A stretch of DNA of 29,490 nucleotides from Methanosarcinales archaeon (GCA_030605805.1 JAUWHQ010000142.1:1-29490), one strand, 5' to 3'; positions 1 to 7,560 are shown, counted from the first letter of the stretch. Made by a program: numbers and translations. Notes: generated by a model not told the origin, from the letters alone.

Positions 1-1
1 T

Positions 2-850
2 GCGGCAATCGTTGATCTCGGATGCAGGGCGGCTGTTGTCACTGGCGGACACCTGCACGGCACCGATGTGCTGTGCCACGACACCGGCGAAGGCGATATC
101 GATATCCGGCTGATCCCGGGAAACCTGATCAAAGGCGGGACACATGGCGCAGGCTGCACGTATTCTGCGGCGCTTGCAACATATCTTGCAAAGGGGCTTG
201 CCACACCTGATGCATGCATTGCTGCAAAGGATTTTGTCATGCATGCGATTCGGGGGGCGCATCGCGTGGGCAGCGGAGTCTCTCCTGTCAACCAGATCGA
301 ACACATCCTCGTGGATGCAGCGCGGTATCGGGCGATCGCGGATGTCGGCGATGCAGTGAAGAGCATTGAGGGATGCAAAACGTTTGCAGCATTGATTCCG
401 GAAGTGGGATGCAATATCGGTACAGCTATCCCGCAGGCGCAGTCTGCCAGGGACGTCGCTGCGGTCAGATCAAGAATCGTGCGATTCGGGGACGCAGTGC
501 GCGCAATCGGACCTGTCGAGTTCGGTGCATCGTCCCATGTAGCAAGACTGATCCTTGCAGCTATGCGATTTGATCAGGAAGTCAGGAGCGCTCTTAATAT
601 CAGATATTCGGAGGAGATCGTCTCTACATGCGAGGCTCTTGGTTATACGATAACTTCCTTCGACCGGAAGGACGAACCGCCGCACCACCATACCATGGAC
701 TGGGGCACTGCGCATGCAATCGAGGAGACCGGCTATGTGCCGCAGGTCATCTATGACAGGGGCGGCACCGGAAAAGAGGCAATGGTGCGGATCCTTGGCA
801 GGAGTGCGGTGGAAGTGGCTGATCTTGCCATCCGGATATCCGGCATCTGA
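2..850 (+). CDS. thiDN: ThiD-ThiN fusion (HMP-P kinase / thiamine-phosphate synthase), 5' end outside window
   Basis: The reading frame is open from base 2, so this is the C-terminal part of a longer protein. The first ~65 residues match the end of ThiD, the hydroxymethylpyrimidine (phosphate) kinase: a VVTGGHLHGTDVL strand, then GTHGAGCTYSAALA, the conserved anion-hole/catalytic glycine-cysteine region. The remaining ~190 residues match ThiN, the archaeal thiamine-phosphate synthase that replaces ThiE. Recognisable pieces are IPEVGCNIGTA, FGASSHVAR, NIRYSEE, a histidine-rich EPPHHHTMDWG and GGTGKEAMVRILG. The fused enzyme phosphorylates HMP-P and joins it to hydroxyethylthiazole phosphate in thiamine biosynthesis. 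An internal ATG at 68 is only a within-gene methionine. No partner gene is visible downstream. The family assignment is firm; the N-terminus cannot be judged. Confidence 0.93.
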   Translation, partial: AAIVDLGCRAAVVTGGHLHGTDVLCHDTGEGDIDIRLIPGNLIKGGTHGAGCTYSAALATYLAKGLATPDACIAAKDFVMHAIRGAHRVGSGVSPVNQIEHILVDAARYRAIADVGDAVKSIEGCKTFAALIPEVGCNIGTAIPQAQSARDVAAVRSRIVRFGDAVRAIGPVEFGASSHVARLILAAMRFDQEVRSALNIRYSEEIVSTCEALGYTITSFDRKDEPPHHHTMDWGTAHAIEETGYVPQVIYDRGGTGKEAMVRILGRSAVEVADLAIRISGI

Positions 851-999
851 ATATGCTCAAGTCTGCCGGAGAGCTAACAATTTTCTGAGTCTTTGGTATC
901 CGCGTTGCAGTCCCACCCGCGCCCTATCAGATTAACCATCTATTCAGCCGCTCGATATCGGTTTTGCAGAGTTCTTCCCGCCAGTTGAAACATATAATG

Positions 1000-1071
1000 A
1001 ACCGCAGATAAACGCGGATGAACGCAGATTTGTTAACCGGATATCTGCGTTTATCTGCGTGCATCCGCGGT
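1000..1071. repeat. Imperfect palindrome of the CGCGGATNA/CGCAGATAA repeat type
   Basis: Two 30-base arms (1000-1029 and 1042-1071) form a near-palindrome around a 12-base loop. Each arm is built from the same short modules, AACCGC, CGCAGATAAA, CGCGGATG and ACGCAGAT. In the left arm the AGATAA and GGATGA modules are in the opposite order from the reverse complement of the right arm. Similar GCAGATAAACGCGGATGAACGC-like sequences are common dispersed intergenic repeats in prokaryotic genomes, including methanogens. No coding potential is seen. Confidence 0.75.
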
Positions 1072-1189
1072 TAATAGAACTAAGAAGAGGAATGATAATC
1101 GGAAAGTAGTAAAAAGTCACTATAATTTAGATATTTCTCATTTACTTTTTTTATTGGTGAGATCTGTGTAACGCAAATTACCAAAGAGC

Positions 1190-1453
1190 CAATTTTCGTA
1201 TCCACTTCAAAAAGCAGGGTAAAATTGTAATGGTCGGTTGGATGCGAGGACACACGCGAAAGACGTGAAGACAAAAATTAACAACACCCTTCGCGTCTCT
1301 GCGCCGTTGCGCCTTTGCGTTAAATTAAAAACAAGAACGCAAAGACGCAAAGACGCAATGGCGCAAAGAATAAAAATCCTTCTGGTCGGCGGCATGCCTT
1401 TGATTTTAAAATGGTGTCAGTTACCCTCTAATTTGAAGCGGATACCAATTTTC
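1190..1453. mobile_element. MITE-like non-coding insertion, 248 bp, with 8-bp target duplication
   Basis: A 24-bp terminal inverted repeat (1198-1221 and 1422-1445) matches at 19 of 24 positions; the outer ends are GTATCC and GGATAC. The element is bounded outside both ends by the identical 8-mer CAATTTTC (1190-1197 and 1446-1453), in direct orientation, as expected for a target-site duplication. The interior holds no credible gene. It holds a large hairpin made of GCAAAGACGC-type repeats. The structure fits a miniature inverted-repeat transposable element mobilised in trans. The parent transposase family is not known to me. Confidence 0.68.
1290..1369. repeat. Inverted repeat of AACGCAAAGACGC type inside the MITE-like element
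   Basis: The left arm (1290-1321) and right arm (1336-1369) are near reverse complements separated by ~14 AT-rich bases, giving a potential 30-bp hairpin. The right arm is itself a short tandem of GCAAAGAC units. This AACGCAAAGACGCAAAG motif is a widespread dispersed repeat in many bacteria and archaea. Here it lies wholly between the inverted termini of the surrounding element. Confidence 0.75.
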
Positions 1454-1582
1454 TTCGAACCCTACACAAAATAGGTCGCAGGATAGTGATTCGGTCAGGA
1501 TTTTGTGAAGGCTAGGTCTCACGAACTACACGGATTTGCCATCCCCTTGCGACAGCTGACCCCTGGTGAGCGTACGGCAAAT

Positions 1583-2245
1583 TCACTCGATCGCGTACTC
1601 AAAAACGACCGTAGCCGCCACAAAAAAGACGATATCAAACACACACAGTATCCTCAGTTCGGGGATGACATAGTCGCCTGTAAGCACCTTCGCTGTTGCA
1701 GGCACCAGCGCCATGATCAATGGAAAGATCACCGGAAACATGATTACCGGAAGCAGAAGCTCTCTTGCCTGCGTATTTAATGTCAGCGCCGAGAGTAGCG
1801 TGCCGACCGCGAGAAACCCGACTGTTCCGAGCAATACGACCAGAGCCAACCAGAATATGTTTGTCAATGTGTAATTAAATAAAACCATGAATATCGGTAT
1901 GGCGACGAGCTCCATGATCACCATCAGCACAAGATTGGACAGCATCTTCCCGACATAGATCACGCTGCGATCAACCGGACAGAGCTTCAGCCCCTCGATA
2001 CAGTTCTCTTCCTGCTCAAGCGCGAACGATCTGGACAATCCAAGCATCCCTGCAAATATAAATGTGATCCAGAGAATGCCGGGAGCAAGTTCGGTGATCC
2101 GGTCGTAATCACCGATCGAATCCCTGAATGAAAAGCTGAAAATCAGCATGATGAGCAGTGCAAACACAATCATCGAGTTCAGCATCTGTTTCGTCCTGAA
2201 CTCGGCTGTAAGGTCTTTGCCTGCGATTGCTATGCACCGCCTCAT
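1583..2245 (-). CDS. ccmB: Heme exporter protein CcmB-like ABC permease
   Basis: The 220-residue, strongly hydrophobic protein has about six predicted membrane segments, and its length is typical of CcmB. The N-terminus CIAIAGKDLTAEFRTK and the cytoplasmic loop SFALEQEENCIEGLKLCPVD, followed by YVGK, are characteristic of CcmB. CcmB is the permease of the CcmABCD system that handles heme attachment in c-type cytochrome maturation. The start is placed at the ATG at 2243-2245; the frame stays open for 44 more codons upstream, but that part is not CcmB-like. No ccmA, ccmC, ccmE or ccmF is adjacent, which is unusual. The gene is divergent from mptD with about 100 bp between starts. It implies c-type cytochromes in the host, as in Methanosarcinales and ANME archaea; that is inference. 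Confidence 0.85.
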   Translation of the reverse strand: MRRCIAIAGKDLTAEFRTKQMLNSMIVFALLIMLIFSFSFRDSIGDYDRITELAPGILWITFIFAGMLGLSRSFALEQEENCIEGLKLCPVDRSVIYVGKMLSNLVLMVIMELVAIPIFMVLFNYTLTNIFWLALVVLLGTVGFLAVGTLLSALTLNTQARELLLPVIMFPVIFPLIMALVPATAKVLTGDYVIPELRILCVFDIVFFVAATVVFEYAIE

Positions 2246-2345
2246 ATCGCGTAAACTATGTGCGATGATACATAAACATGAGCACAACCTTACTTTCGGA
2301 AGATACCAGGACCGGGAAATCGCAAACAGCCCCGGCAAAGTCATA

Positions 2346-2732
2346 ATGTTAAATAACATCACAGATATCAGAGACATGATGACCGGGATAACAGATCAGG
2401 ATCGTGCTCTGTTCGAGGCTGGAATCAAGCTTGGCGCCCTGTACCACCAGTTTACCGGCTCTCCGGTCAATCCGGATACCGCAGAAAGCCTTGAGCTGGC
2501 AATCAAGGACAGCATATCCTTGCAGCCGTGTGTGCGTGAGATTTCGGTGTCCATCGATCGTGAAATGGTTAAAGAGCGGTTGAACGATTTCGGATACTGC
2601 GAACTGGACGGCAGAATGCTTACGGTGACTGCAATCATCGAATTCGGCACTGCGGTTGTGTATGCCGGCATGAAATACGATGAGGATGCGGATTATCCGA
2701 TGATGTTTCTGCAGCGGATCGAGGTGCGATGA
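2346..2732 (+). CDS. mptD: Archaeal dihydroneopterin aldolase MptD
   Basis: The protein has 128 residues and matches the small archaeal MptD family (formerly DUF372): DRALFEAGIKLGALYHQFTG near the N-terminus, then SLQPCV, FGYCELDGRML and a C-terminal YDEDADYPMM. In methanogens MptD cleaves 7,8-dihydroneopterin to 6-hydroxymethyl-7,8-dihydropterin on the route to tetrahydromethanopterin, the C1 carrier that accepts formyl from formylmethanofuran. The start is uncertain: ATG codons at 2346, 2376 and 2379 are all possible, and none has a clear Shine-Dalgarno. The family core begins only after 2379. The stop overlaps the next start in an ATGA, so translation with the fwdB-like gene is probably coupled. 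Confidence 0.86.
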   Translation: MLNNITDIRDMMTGITDQDRALFEAGIKLGALYHQFTGSPVNPDTAESLELAIKDSISLQPCVREISVSIDREMVKERLNDFGYCELDGRMLTVTAIIEFGTAVVYAGMKYDEDADYPMMFLQRIEVR

Positions 2733-3886
2733 TGACGTGCACAGGATGTGCGCTTCTGTGCGAGGATATCGATGTGCGTGATGGTGAGGTGAGACATGCA
2801 TGCCGGATCGGGACTGCGCACATCCTGAACCGGCAGCAGATCGATCCGATGGTGGATCAGGAGGTAGTGGATATCGATGATGCGATCAGGCACGCTGCTG
2901 CCCTGCTTGCGGACGCAGAAAGACCGATGTTCCTCGGATTTGGCAATTCCATCACAGAAACCCAAGCGGCAGGCGTTCGGCTGGCAGAGAAGATCGGTGC
3001 GGGCATCGATCCATGCTCGGTTCATACGAGTCTCATCGATGACATCGTTCACAGCCGGGTCAGGACCTGCACGCTGCCAGAGGTGCGGGATCAGGCAGAC
3101 GTGATCCTGTTCTGGGGCGCGGATCCGATGAACACGCACCCGCGGCTGATGTCAGGATATGCATACTATCCACGCGGCAAGAACCGGCAGCACGGCTGGG
3201 AGGAGGATCGCACCGCAATCGCGATCGACGTCCGGAGATCGCACACCGCAAGCATCTGCAAAAGTGTGCATGAGATCATTCCGGGTCGTGACGTTGAATT
3301 TATTGATGCGCTCATGCTCGCGCTCCGAAACAAAGTTCCAAAGACGGTGTATGACAGCAAACGGGTCCTGAAACTTGCAGGCACGCTCAAGAAAGCTGAG
3401 TTCGGCGTAATCTTTGCAGGATCCGGCTTGGTGGGATCGGTACCACGCGACGCGATCATCCGGCTGATGGATGAACTGAATGAGTTTTCGGATTTCCGGA
3501 TTCTCCCGCTCTTTTCTCAGTACAATCTGCGTTCGATCGCCACGGCTGCTGCGTGCGAGCACTCAGGTGGATGCACCCCCACCCCTGCCAGTCTGCACGA
3601 TGCTGACTGCTTGCTCTGCGTCGGCTTTGACCTTGCAAGCTCGCTGCCGCAGGCGTGCGACATCGATGCCAGCATAATCGTGATCGATCCAAGCGAGACC
3701 CTGACAGCGGGTTGCGCCGATGTCGTGATTCCGTGTGCGGCAGGCGGCGTTGACCTCGCGGGCACTGCGGTGCGGATGGACGGCACCAAGATCGACCTCC
3801 CGAGCATCACGAAAACCGGGCAGACTGGTGCTGGTGCGCGGATATCCGATCTGAGCATCATGAACCGGCTGCTCGAGGCGGTGTGA
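2729..3886 (+). CDS. Divergent formylmethanofuran dehydrogenase subunit B homologue, catalytic cysteine segment altered
   Basis: The 385-residue protein belongs to the FwdB/FmdB (molybdo/tungstopterin) family. It has an N-terminal 4Fe-4S motif (C4, C7, C11, C25), CTLPEVRDQADVILFWG, DPMNTHPRLMS, YPRG and DRTAIAID, plus a C-terminal GTAVRMDG. Canonical FwdB is about 430 residues and carries ASVCHGPS, whose Cys (or Sec) binds Mo or W. Here the equivalent stretch reads IDPCSVHTSLIDD. It is two residues shorter, lacks HGP, and its only cysteine (C96) is displaced by four positions. The family's GYPxxVDF...PRYNPGE loop is also missing, which explains much of the shorter length. It could be an inactive or repurposed paralogue, or an enzyme with another ligand. 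It overlaps mptD by 4 bases and ends one base before the fwdD-like gene. Confidence 0.85.
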   Translation: MMTCTGCALLCEDIDVRDGEVRHACRIGTAHILNRQQIDPMVDQEVVDIDDAIRHAAALLADAERPMFLGFGNSITETQAAGVRLAEKIGAGIDPCSVHTSLIDDIVHSRVRTCTLPEVRDQADVILFWGADPMNTHPRLMSGYAYYPRGKNRQHGWEEDRTAIAIDVRRSHTASICKSVHEIIPGRDVEFIDALMLALRNKVPKTVYDSKRVLKLAGTLKKAEFGVIFAGSGLVGSVPRDAIIRLMDELNEFSDFRILPLFSQYNLRSIATAAACEHSGGCTPTPASLHDADCLLCVGFDLASSLPQACDIDASIIVIDPSETLTAGCADVVIPCAAGGVDLAGTAVRMDGTKIDLPSITKTGQTGAGARISDLSIMNRLLEAV

Positions 3887-3887
3887 C

Positions 3888-4304
3888 ATGTCAGGGAATA
3901 TATCAGAGATCAGGTTCGATCGGTTTCTTGCTGTGCCTGAACGCGAAATTACGATCGTCAGATATCATGACATCTTCCAGACAGAGGCAGCACTGAAACA
4001 CGGGAAGTTCAGCAAGGAGTATCAGGACTTATCCGCAGTTATCGTGCTTGATCCGGCAGATCTGAAGAAGATTGATGCCAGTGACGGCGATCATGTGAAG
4101 ATAAGCAGCGAATACGGAACCGTTGTCGCTGTGGCGAAGAAATCGGAGGAAAAGAAGGACGTGAGGGCGAATGAGGGGCATTCCGGAGTCGGGTACATGC
4201 CTGCAAGCGTGTGGTCGAATATTCTTGGAAGCAAACCTGCGTCTGCGAAGGTGAGCAGGTCGCAGCAGAAGATATCTACGGTTGGCGAGTTGATCCGGGT
4301 TTAA
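3888..4304 (+). CDS. Formylmethanofuran dehydrogenase subunit D-like molybdopterin-dinucleotide-binding protein
   Basis: The 138-residue protein resembles FwdD/FmdD, the small subunit supplying the C-terminal dinucleotide-binding beta-barrel of the Mo/W pterin enzyme. Seen are a central VIVLDPADLKKIDASDGDHV, then KISSEYGTVV, and the motif YMPASVWSNIL, which corresponds to the family's PxGPWAN. The Gly-Pro is replaced by Ser-Val, and the usual tail containing GxPxxK is not evident. It starts one base after the fwdB-like stop, so the two are surely cotranscribed and probably form one complex. Like its partner it is divergent at positions that are conserved in the family. Subunits A, C, F and G are absent here. 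Confidence 0.78.
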   Translation: MSGNISEIRFDRFLAVPEREITIVRYHDIFQTEAALKHGKFSKEYQDLSAVIVLDPADLKKIDASDGDHVKISSEYGTVVAVAKKSEEKKDVRANEGHSGVGYMPASVWSNILGSKPASAKVSRSQQKISTVGELIRV

Positions 4305-4357
4305 GGTTAGCAGAGGCAGACAAGTGCATCAGGCAATCAGAGAACACGAGTAACACA

Positions 4358-5425
4358 ATGATCGAGATCAAAGACTTATCCAGGGACTGGAAGGAATTCT
4401 CACTCCGCATCGACCTGCACGTCAAAAAAGGAGAGTATTTTGTAATTTTGGGACCGACAGCCTCCGGAAAGACGCTGCTGCTCGAATTGGTTGCAGGTTT
4501 TTATTATTCGGGTGGTGGCAGCATCGTAATCGATGGAAGAGACGTCACCGACCTTCCGCCGGAACAGAGGGGCGTCGGATTTGTTTATCAGGATTACTCG
4601 CTCTTCCCACATTTAAACGTGGAAGAGAATATAGAATTCAGCTTGAAACTCAAAAAAATCCCCATCGATGAGCGGAGGCAGAAAGTGGAAGAGATCATGG
4701 ATCTATTAGGCATATCACATCTGGCGCACCGTTATTCGATCACGCTCTCAGGCGGGGAGCAGCAGCGTGTCGCACTTGCGCGGGCGGTTGTGGCAAAGCC
4801 GCGAACACTCCTCCTTGACGAGCCGCTCAGTGCGCTCGACAACCGGACGCAGAACCTGCTCCGGGATGAACTCAAGCGGATCCACCACGAGGCAGGGCTG
4901 ACCACGATCCATGTCACCCACGACCAGACCGAGGCGATGATGCTTGCGGATCGCATCGGCGTGATGATGGAAGGCATAATCGTGCAGATAGGAACGCCGG
5001 AGGAGGTCTTTGGCAAGCCGATCACAGACGATGTCGCAAGCTTCGTGGGCGTCGAGAACATCCTCGATGGCAGGGTCGTGTCAAACAGAAACGATCTTGT
5101 GACCGTCGATGCCGGCGGCGGATACCTGATCGATGCGATATCAAGTTACCCCAAATGCGCCGCGGTCCGCATCTGCCTTCGCCCGGAGGATGTCACGATC
5201 ACGGCAAACAACGATCCGAGCAGGAAGAGCAGCGCAAGAAACTCCTTTTCCGGCGTGATCACCCGCGTCACCTCGCTTGGCGCGATGGTTCGCCTCAAGA
5301 TCGACTGCGGATTTCCGCTCATGGTCCTGATAACGAAACGATCGGCAGACGAGCTCGGGCTCGATGTCGGCTCTGGTGTCGTCGCTTCGTTCAAGGCAAC
5401 CGCGGTCCACCTGATAAAAGCGTGA
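4358..5425 (+). CDS. wtpC: ABC transporter ATP-binding protein, tungstate/molybdate type
   Basis: The 355-residue ATPase has Walker A GPTASGKT (unusual Ala-Ser before Gly-Lys, often seen in ModC/WtpC), Q-loop VYQDYSLFPHL, signature LSGGEQQRVALARA, Walker B TLLLDEPLSALD and H-loop THD. The C-terminal ~110 residues form a TOBE-like regulatory domain (LRPEDVTI, FSGVITRVTSLGAMVRL). This layout matches WtpC/ModC, which energises tungstate or molybdate import. The start is the ATG at 4358; the frame is open upstream to 4211, but that part is unrelated and overlaps fwdD. The substrate call rests partly on its position 53 bp behind Mo/W-enzyme genes. No wtpA binding protein or wtpB permease lies in the window, so a general CUT1-type role is possible. 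Confidence 0.8.
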   Translation: MIEIKDLSRDWKEFSLRIDLHVKKGEYFVILGPTASGKTLLLELVAGFYYSGGGSIVIDGRDVTDLPPEQRGVGFVYQDYSLFPHLNVEENIEFSLKLKKIPIDERRQKVEEIMDLLGISHLAHRYSITLSGGEQQRVALARAVVAKPRTLLLDEPLSALDNRTQNLLRDELKRIHHEAGLTTIHVTHDQTEAMMLADRIGVMMEGIIVQIGTPEEVFGKPITDDVASFVGVENILDGRVVSNRNDLVTVDAGGGYLIDAISSYPKCAAVRICLRPEDVTITANNDPSRKSSARNSFSGVITRVTSLGAMVRLKIDCGFPLMVLITKRSADELGLDVGSGVVASFKATAVHLIKA

Positions 5426-5625
5426 GAAAAGGGCGAGGGCAGCCATCCGACCGGATTTGGGACAATATTATTTGACCAACAGTCCTATTATTTCGCGATC
5501 TGCCTCTCTGCAAGTTCGACCACGCGGCACCCTAAAATAGACTTATGTTGTTCCTGATTGCTGCGAATCATGCAATCGCCGATCCGATCAGAAACCTGTA
5601 GACAACCGATTTAGATCAAAGAGCG

Positions 5626-6756
5626 TCAAACACTCGTTGAGATGATCTCATCAAAAGCATCAACTACGTAGCGCAGATCATCTTCTGATAGCCCGTACGT
5701 GCTCAATTTGAAATACTTTGTGAGTCCGGACTTGATCCCGTGAATTTTCCGTTTTTTGAGTTCCTTGTACAGAAAGAACCTGCCTTTCTTCGCGTGTTTC
5801 GATATCTCGTATAAAACAGGAGTCTCAAAGAACATAAGATCATGATTGTGCGGTTTATCACCCATCTGGACCATGCCGAGGTTTTCCATCTCTGTTGAGA
5901 ACCATCTCGCCTTTTCAACCTCACTGTCCCATTCTGCCACCCGCGCCCTCACCGCGGGAAAAGATGCGAGCAGCGTCATGATCGTTGCGCCGCGGGCTGT
6001 GCATCCAAGGAGTTCGATCTCCTTGTTCTTGTGGTATCCCGATTTCCTGAGCACTGCCTCTTGATGCGGCTCATTGATCCCGAGGACTCCAACAGGTCCG
6101 CAGGCTGCCATCGACTTGTGCCCGCTCCCGACGATGAAGTCAGCGCCAAGCTCCTTCGCAGAGACCGGCATGCGACCGACAGAATAGGCACAGTTCAGGA
6201 GCAGCGGCACATCATAATCCTTGCAGATTGAAGATACCCTCTTCGCATCCACGATATTTCCGTAATTCCCGTCAGGATATGTCAGAAGAGCCAGAACCAC
6301 CTTCTCGCCGCGACCGAATAGGTCTTCGAGCAGATCGCCGTACCCTTCCGGCTCAACCCGGTATTGAGGGCGATCCGAGACCGGTATCAGCGATACGTCG
6401 AGTCCCGCGCGCTCTGCCGCAACAAGGGATGTGTAGTGCGCGTTCCCGTCCATGACAACGCAGCCCCCCTCTTCTCCAAGCGCATGCATCACGGCGAATA
6501 TGCCCTCACGCGCACCGTTCGTGACCCTTGCGTGATCTGTTCCGAGGAATTCCGGCAGGTCGCGGTGCACAAAATCATGGATCGGCGGCTTCTTGATCTC
6601 TTCGAGGTTGCCGGGGCAGAAATCGCAGATCGAGTAGCCGTCGCCCCATTCGGCGAGCGCGTCTCTTGCTTCCGGGGTCAGTATCCCGCCGCGCTGGAGC
6701 GGGTCGATGTTGATCATGCCGAGCGTGCTCCGTTTGAGTGCGGATCTCTTTGTCAT
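5626..6756 (-). CDS. pscS: O-phosphoseryl-tRNA:Cys-tRNA synthase (SepCysS)
   Basis: The 376-residue PLP enzyme converts O-phosphoseryl-tRNA(Cys) to Cys-tRNA(Cys) in methanogen-type archaea. It shows RGGILTPEARDALAEWGDGY, then the catalytic pair C44 and C47 in ICDFC. The PLP lysine K214 is in VGSGHKSMAACGP. C252 in LLGCTARGA corresponds to the third essential cysteine of the family. The length is normal. The sulfur-donor and SepRS genes are not in this window. It lies 45 bp downstream of the PIN-domain gene on the same strand, so it may be read through from that promoter. Its presence strongly supports a methanogen-related or archaeoglobal host. Confidence 0.94.
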   Translation of the reverse strand: MTKRSALKRSTLGMINIDPLQRGGILTPEARDALAEWGDGYSICDFCPGNLEEIKKPPIHDFVHRDLPEFLGTDHARVTNGAREGIFAVMHALGEEGGCVVMDGNAHYTSLVAAERAGLDVSLIPVSDRPQYRVEPEGYGDLLEDLFGRGEKVVLALLTYPDGNYGNIVDAKRVSSICKDYDVPLLLNCAYSVGRMPVSAKELGADFIVGSGHKSMAACGPVGVLGINEPHQEAVLRKSGYHKNKEIELLGCTARGATIMTLLASFPAVRARVAEWDSEVEKARWFSTEMENLGMVQMGDKPHNHDLMFFETPVLYEISKHAKKGRFFLYKELKKRKIHGIKSGLTKYFKLSTYGLSEDDLRYVVDAFDEIISTSV

Positions 6757-6801
6757 CGCGGTTTCACTTCCTGTGCGGCAGTTTTGTATTGGTCAGGCGC
6801 A

Positions 6802-7314
6802 TCATACGAAAAACCTGTTGAAAAAGAACGTCTTGTATTCGATAAATTCAATATTTCTCCATTCACAGAACCGGCAGAATGGTTCATCGCTTGAAAGGAT
6901 CACTGCATCGGTCTCTTCATAAGCCTTCAATAAAGAGACATCAGCCAACCCAAATTTTATACCAGCATCGTGGATTATTTTCTCTTTATCAATCCGGATT
7001 TCTCCTATCTTGCTCAAGAACATTCCATAGCTATGAAAGAACTCCTCGATCCCCTCTTCCTTCAATTTAAATTCGCTTCTCGCTCTGTACAACAGTTCAC
7101 TCAGAATGTATGGCGTTATGCAAAACTGCTGGCCAGATGTGAATAATCTGTCTAAGAAATTAAACTCTTCAACAGGGTCACCACAGAGGCAGATATCGGC
7201 AAGTTTATCGTTCCGAAACGCACCCGTCGCGTGAATGAGAAGCGGACCGGTATCGATTACAATACGATCGGCACTCAAAAATACATCGTACAGAGTCTTT
7301 GAAACACGAATCAA
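6802..7314 (-). CDS. PIN-domain protein (VapC-like ribonuclease fold)
   Basis: The 170-residue protein has the acidic pattern of PIN nucleases: D21 in IVIDTGPLL, E73 in LSELLYRA, D125 in FGLADVSLLKA and D143 in ILSSDEPF. PIN proteins cut RNA using Mg2+ held by these residues, either as toxins or in RNA processing. The only upstream in-frame start is TTG at 7312-7314; GAGTG lies about 8 bases before it and overlaps the stop of the preceding gene, giving a 6-base gap. The protein is longer than typical VapC (~130-140 residues), with an insertion around residues 35-65. The upstream small gene does not look like a DNA-binding antitoxin, so a toxin-antitoxin role is only a possibility. Confidence 0.78.
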   Translation of the reverse strand: MIRVSKTLYDVFLSADRIVIDTGPLLIHATGAFRNDKLADICLCGDPVEEFNFLDRLFTSGQQFCITPYILSELLYRARSEFKLKEEGIEEFFHSYGMFLSKIGEIRIDKEKIIHDAGIKFGLADVSLLKAYEETDAVILSSDEPFCRFCEWRNIEFIEYKTFFFNRFFV

Positions 7315-7320
7315 AGTATT

Positions 7321-7560
7321 TCACTCTTGTTCTATCTTTTCTAGATCGAGAATCGAACCATCTTCAGGATCGACTTTCACTTTGTATTTACTCGGTGATC
7401 TTGCACCGAGTCCGGGGTAAAAAAGGCAGGAAACCTCCCAGCAATTCTCATCCTCGTTCTTCTTGATATCGATAAGCTGGAAACCAATCACGGTATAAGT
7501 TCCATGAACGGCTTCAAAATGATCCCTAACGGCTAACGCTGCTGCTTTTCCATCGATCAT
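7321..7560 (-). CDS. Small hypothetical protein preceding the PIN-domain gene
   Basis: This is a 79-residue acidic protein that I do not recognise with certainty. It has an N-terminal helix (DGKAAALAVRDHFEAVHG), then beta-rich stretches (YTVIGFQLIDIK, WEVSCLFYP) and a conserved-looking C-terminus KYKVKVDPEDGSILDLEK. The last part resembles PepSY-like small domains. The ATG at 7558-7560 is preferred because GAGG sits 6 bases upstream; a TTG at 7572 would add four residues. It is followed after 6 bases by the PIN gene, so the two form an operon. It may be the partner or antitoxin of that protein, but the sequence shows no ribbon-helix-helix or AbrB fold. Confidence 0.7.
   Translation of the reverse strand: MIDGKAAALAVRDHFEAVHGTYTVIGFQLIDIKKNEDENCWEVSCLFYPGLGARSPSKYKVKVDPEDGSILDLEKIEQE

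Noticed and set aside
2729..3886. Selenocysteine version of FwdB as explanation for the missing cysteine
   Set aside because: There is no in-frame TGA at or near the ligand position; the codons encode PCSVHTSL without interruption.
6364..6894. 176-residue plus-strand ORF across SepCysS and the PIN gene
   Set aside because: Antisense shadow of two well-supported genes, crossing their junction.
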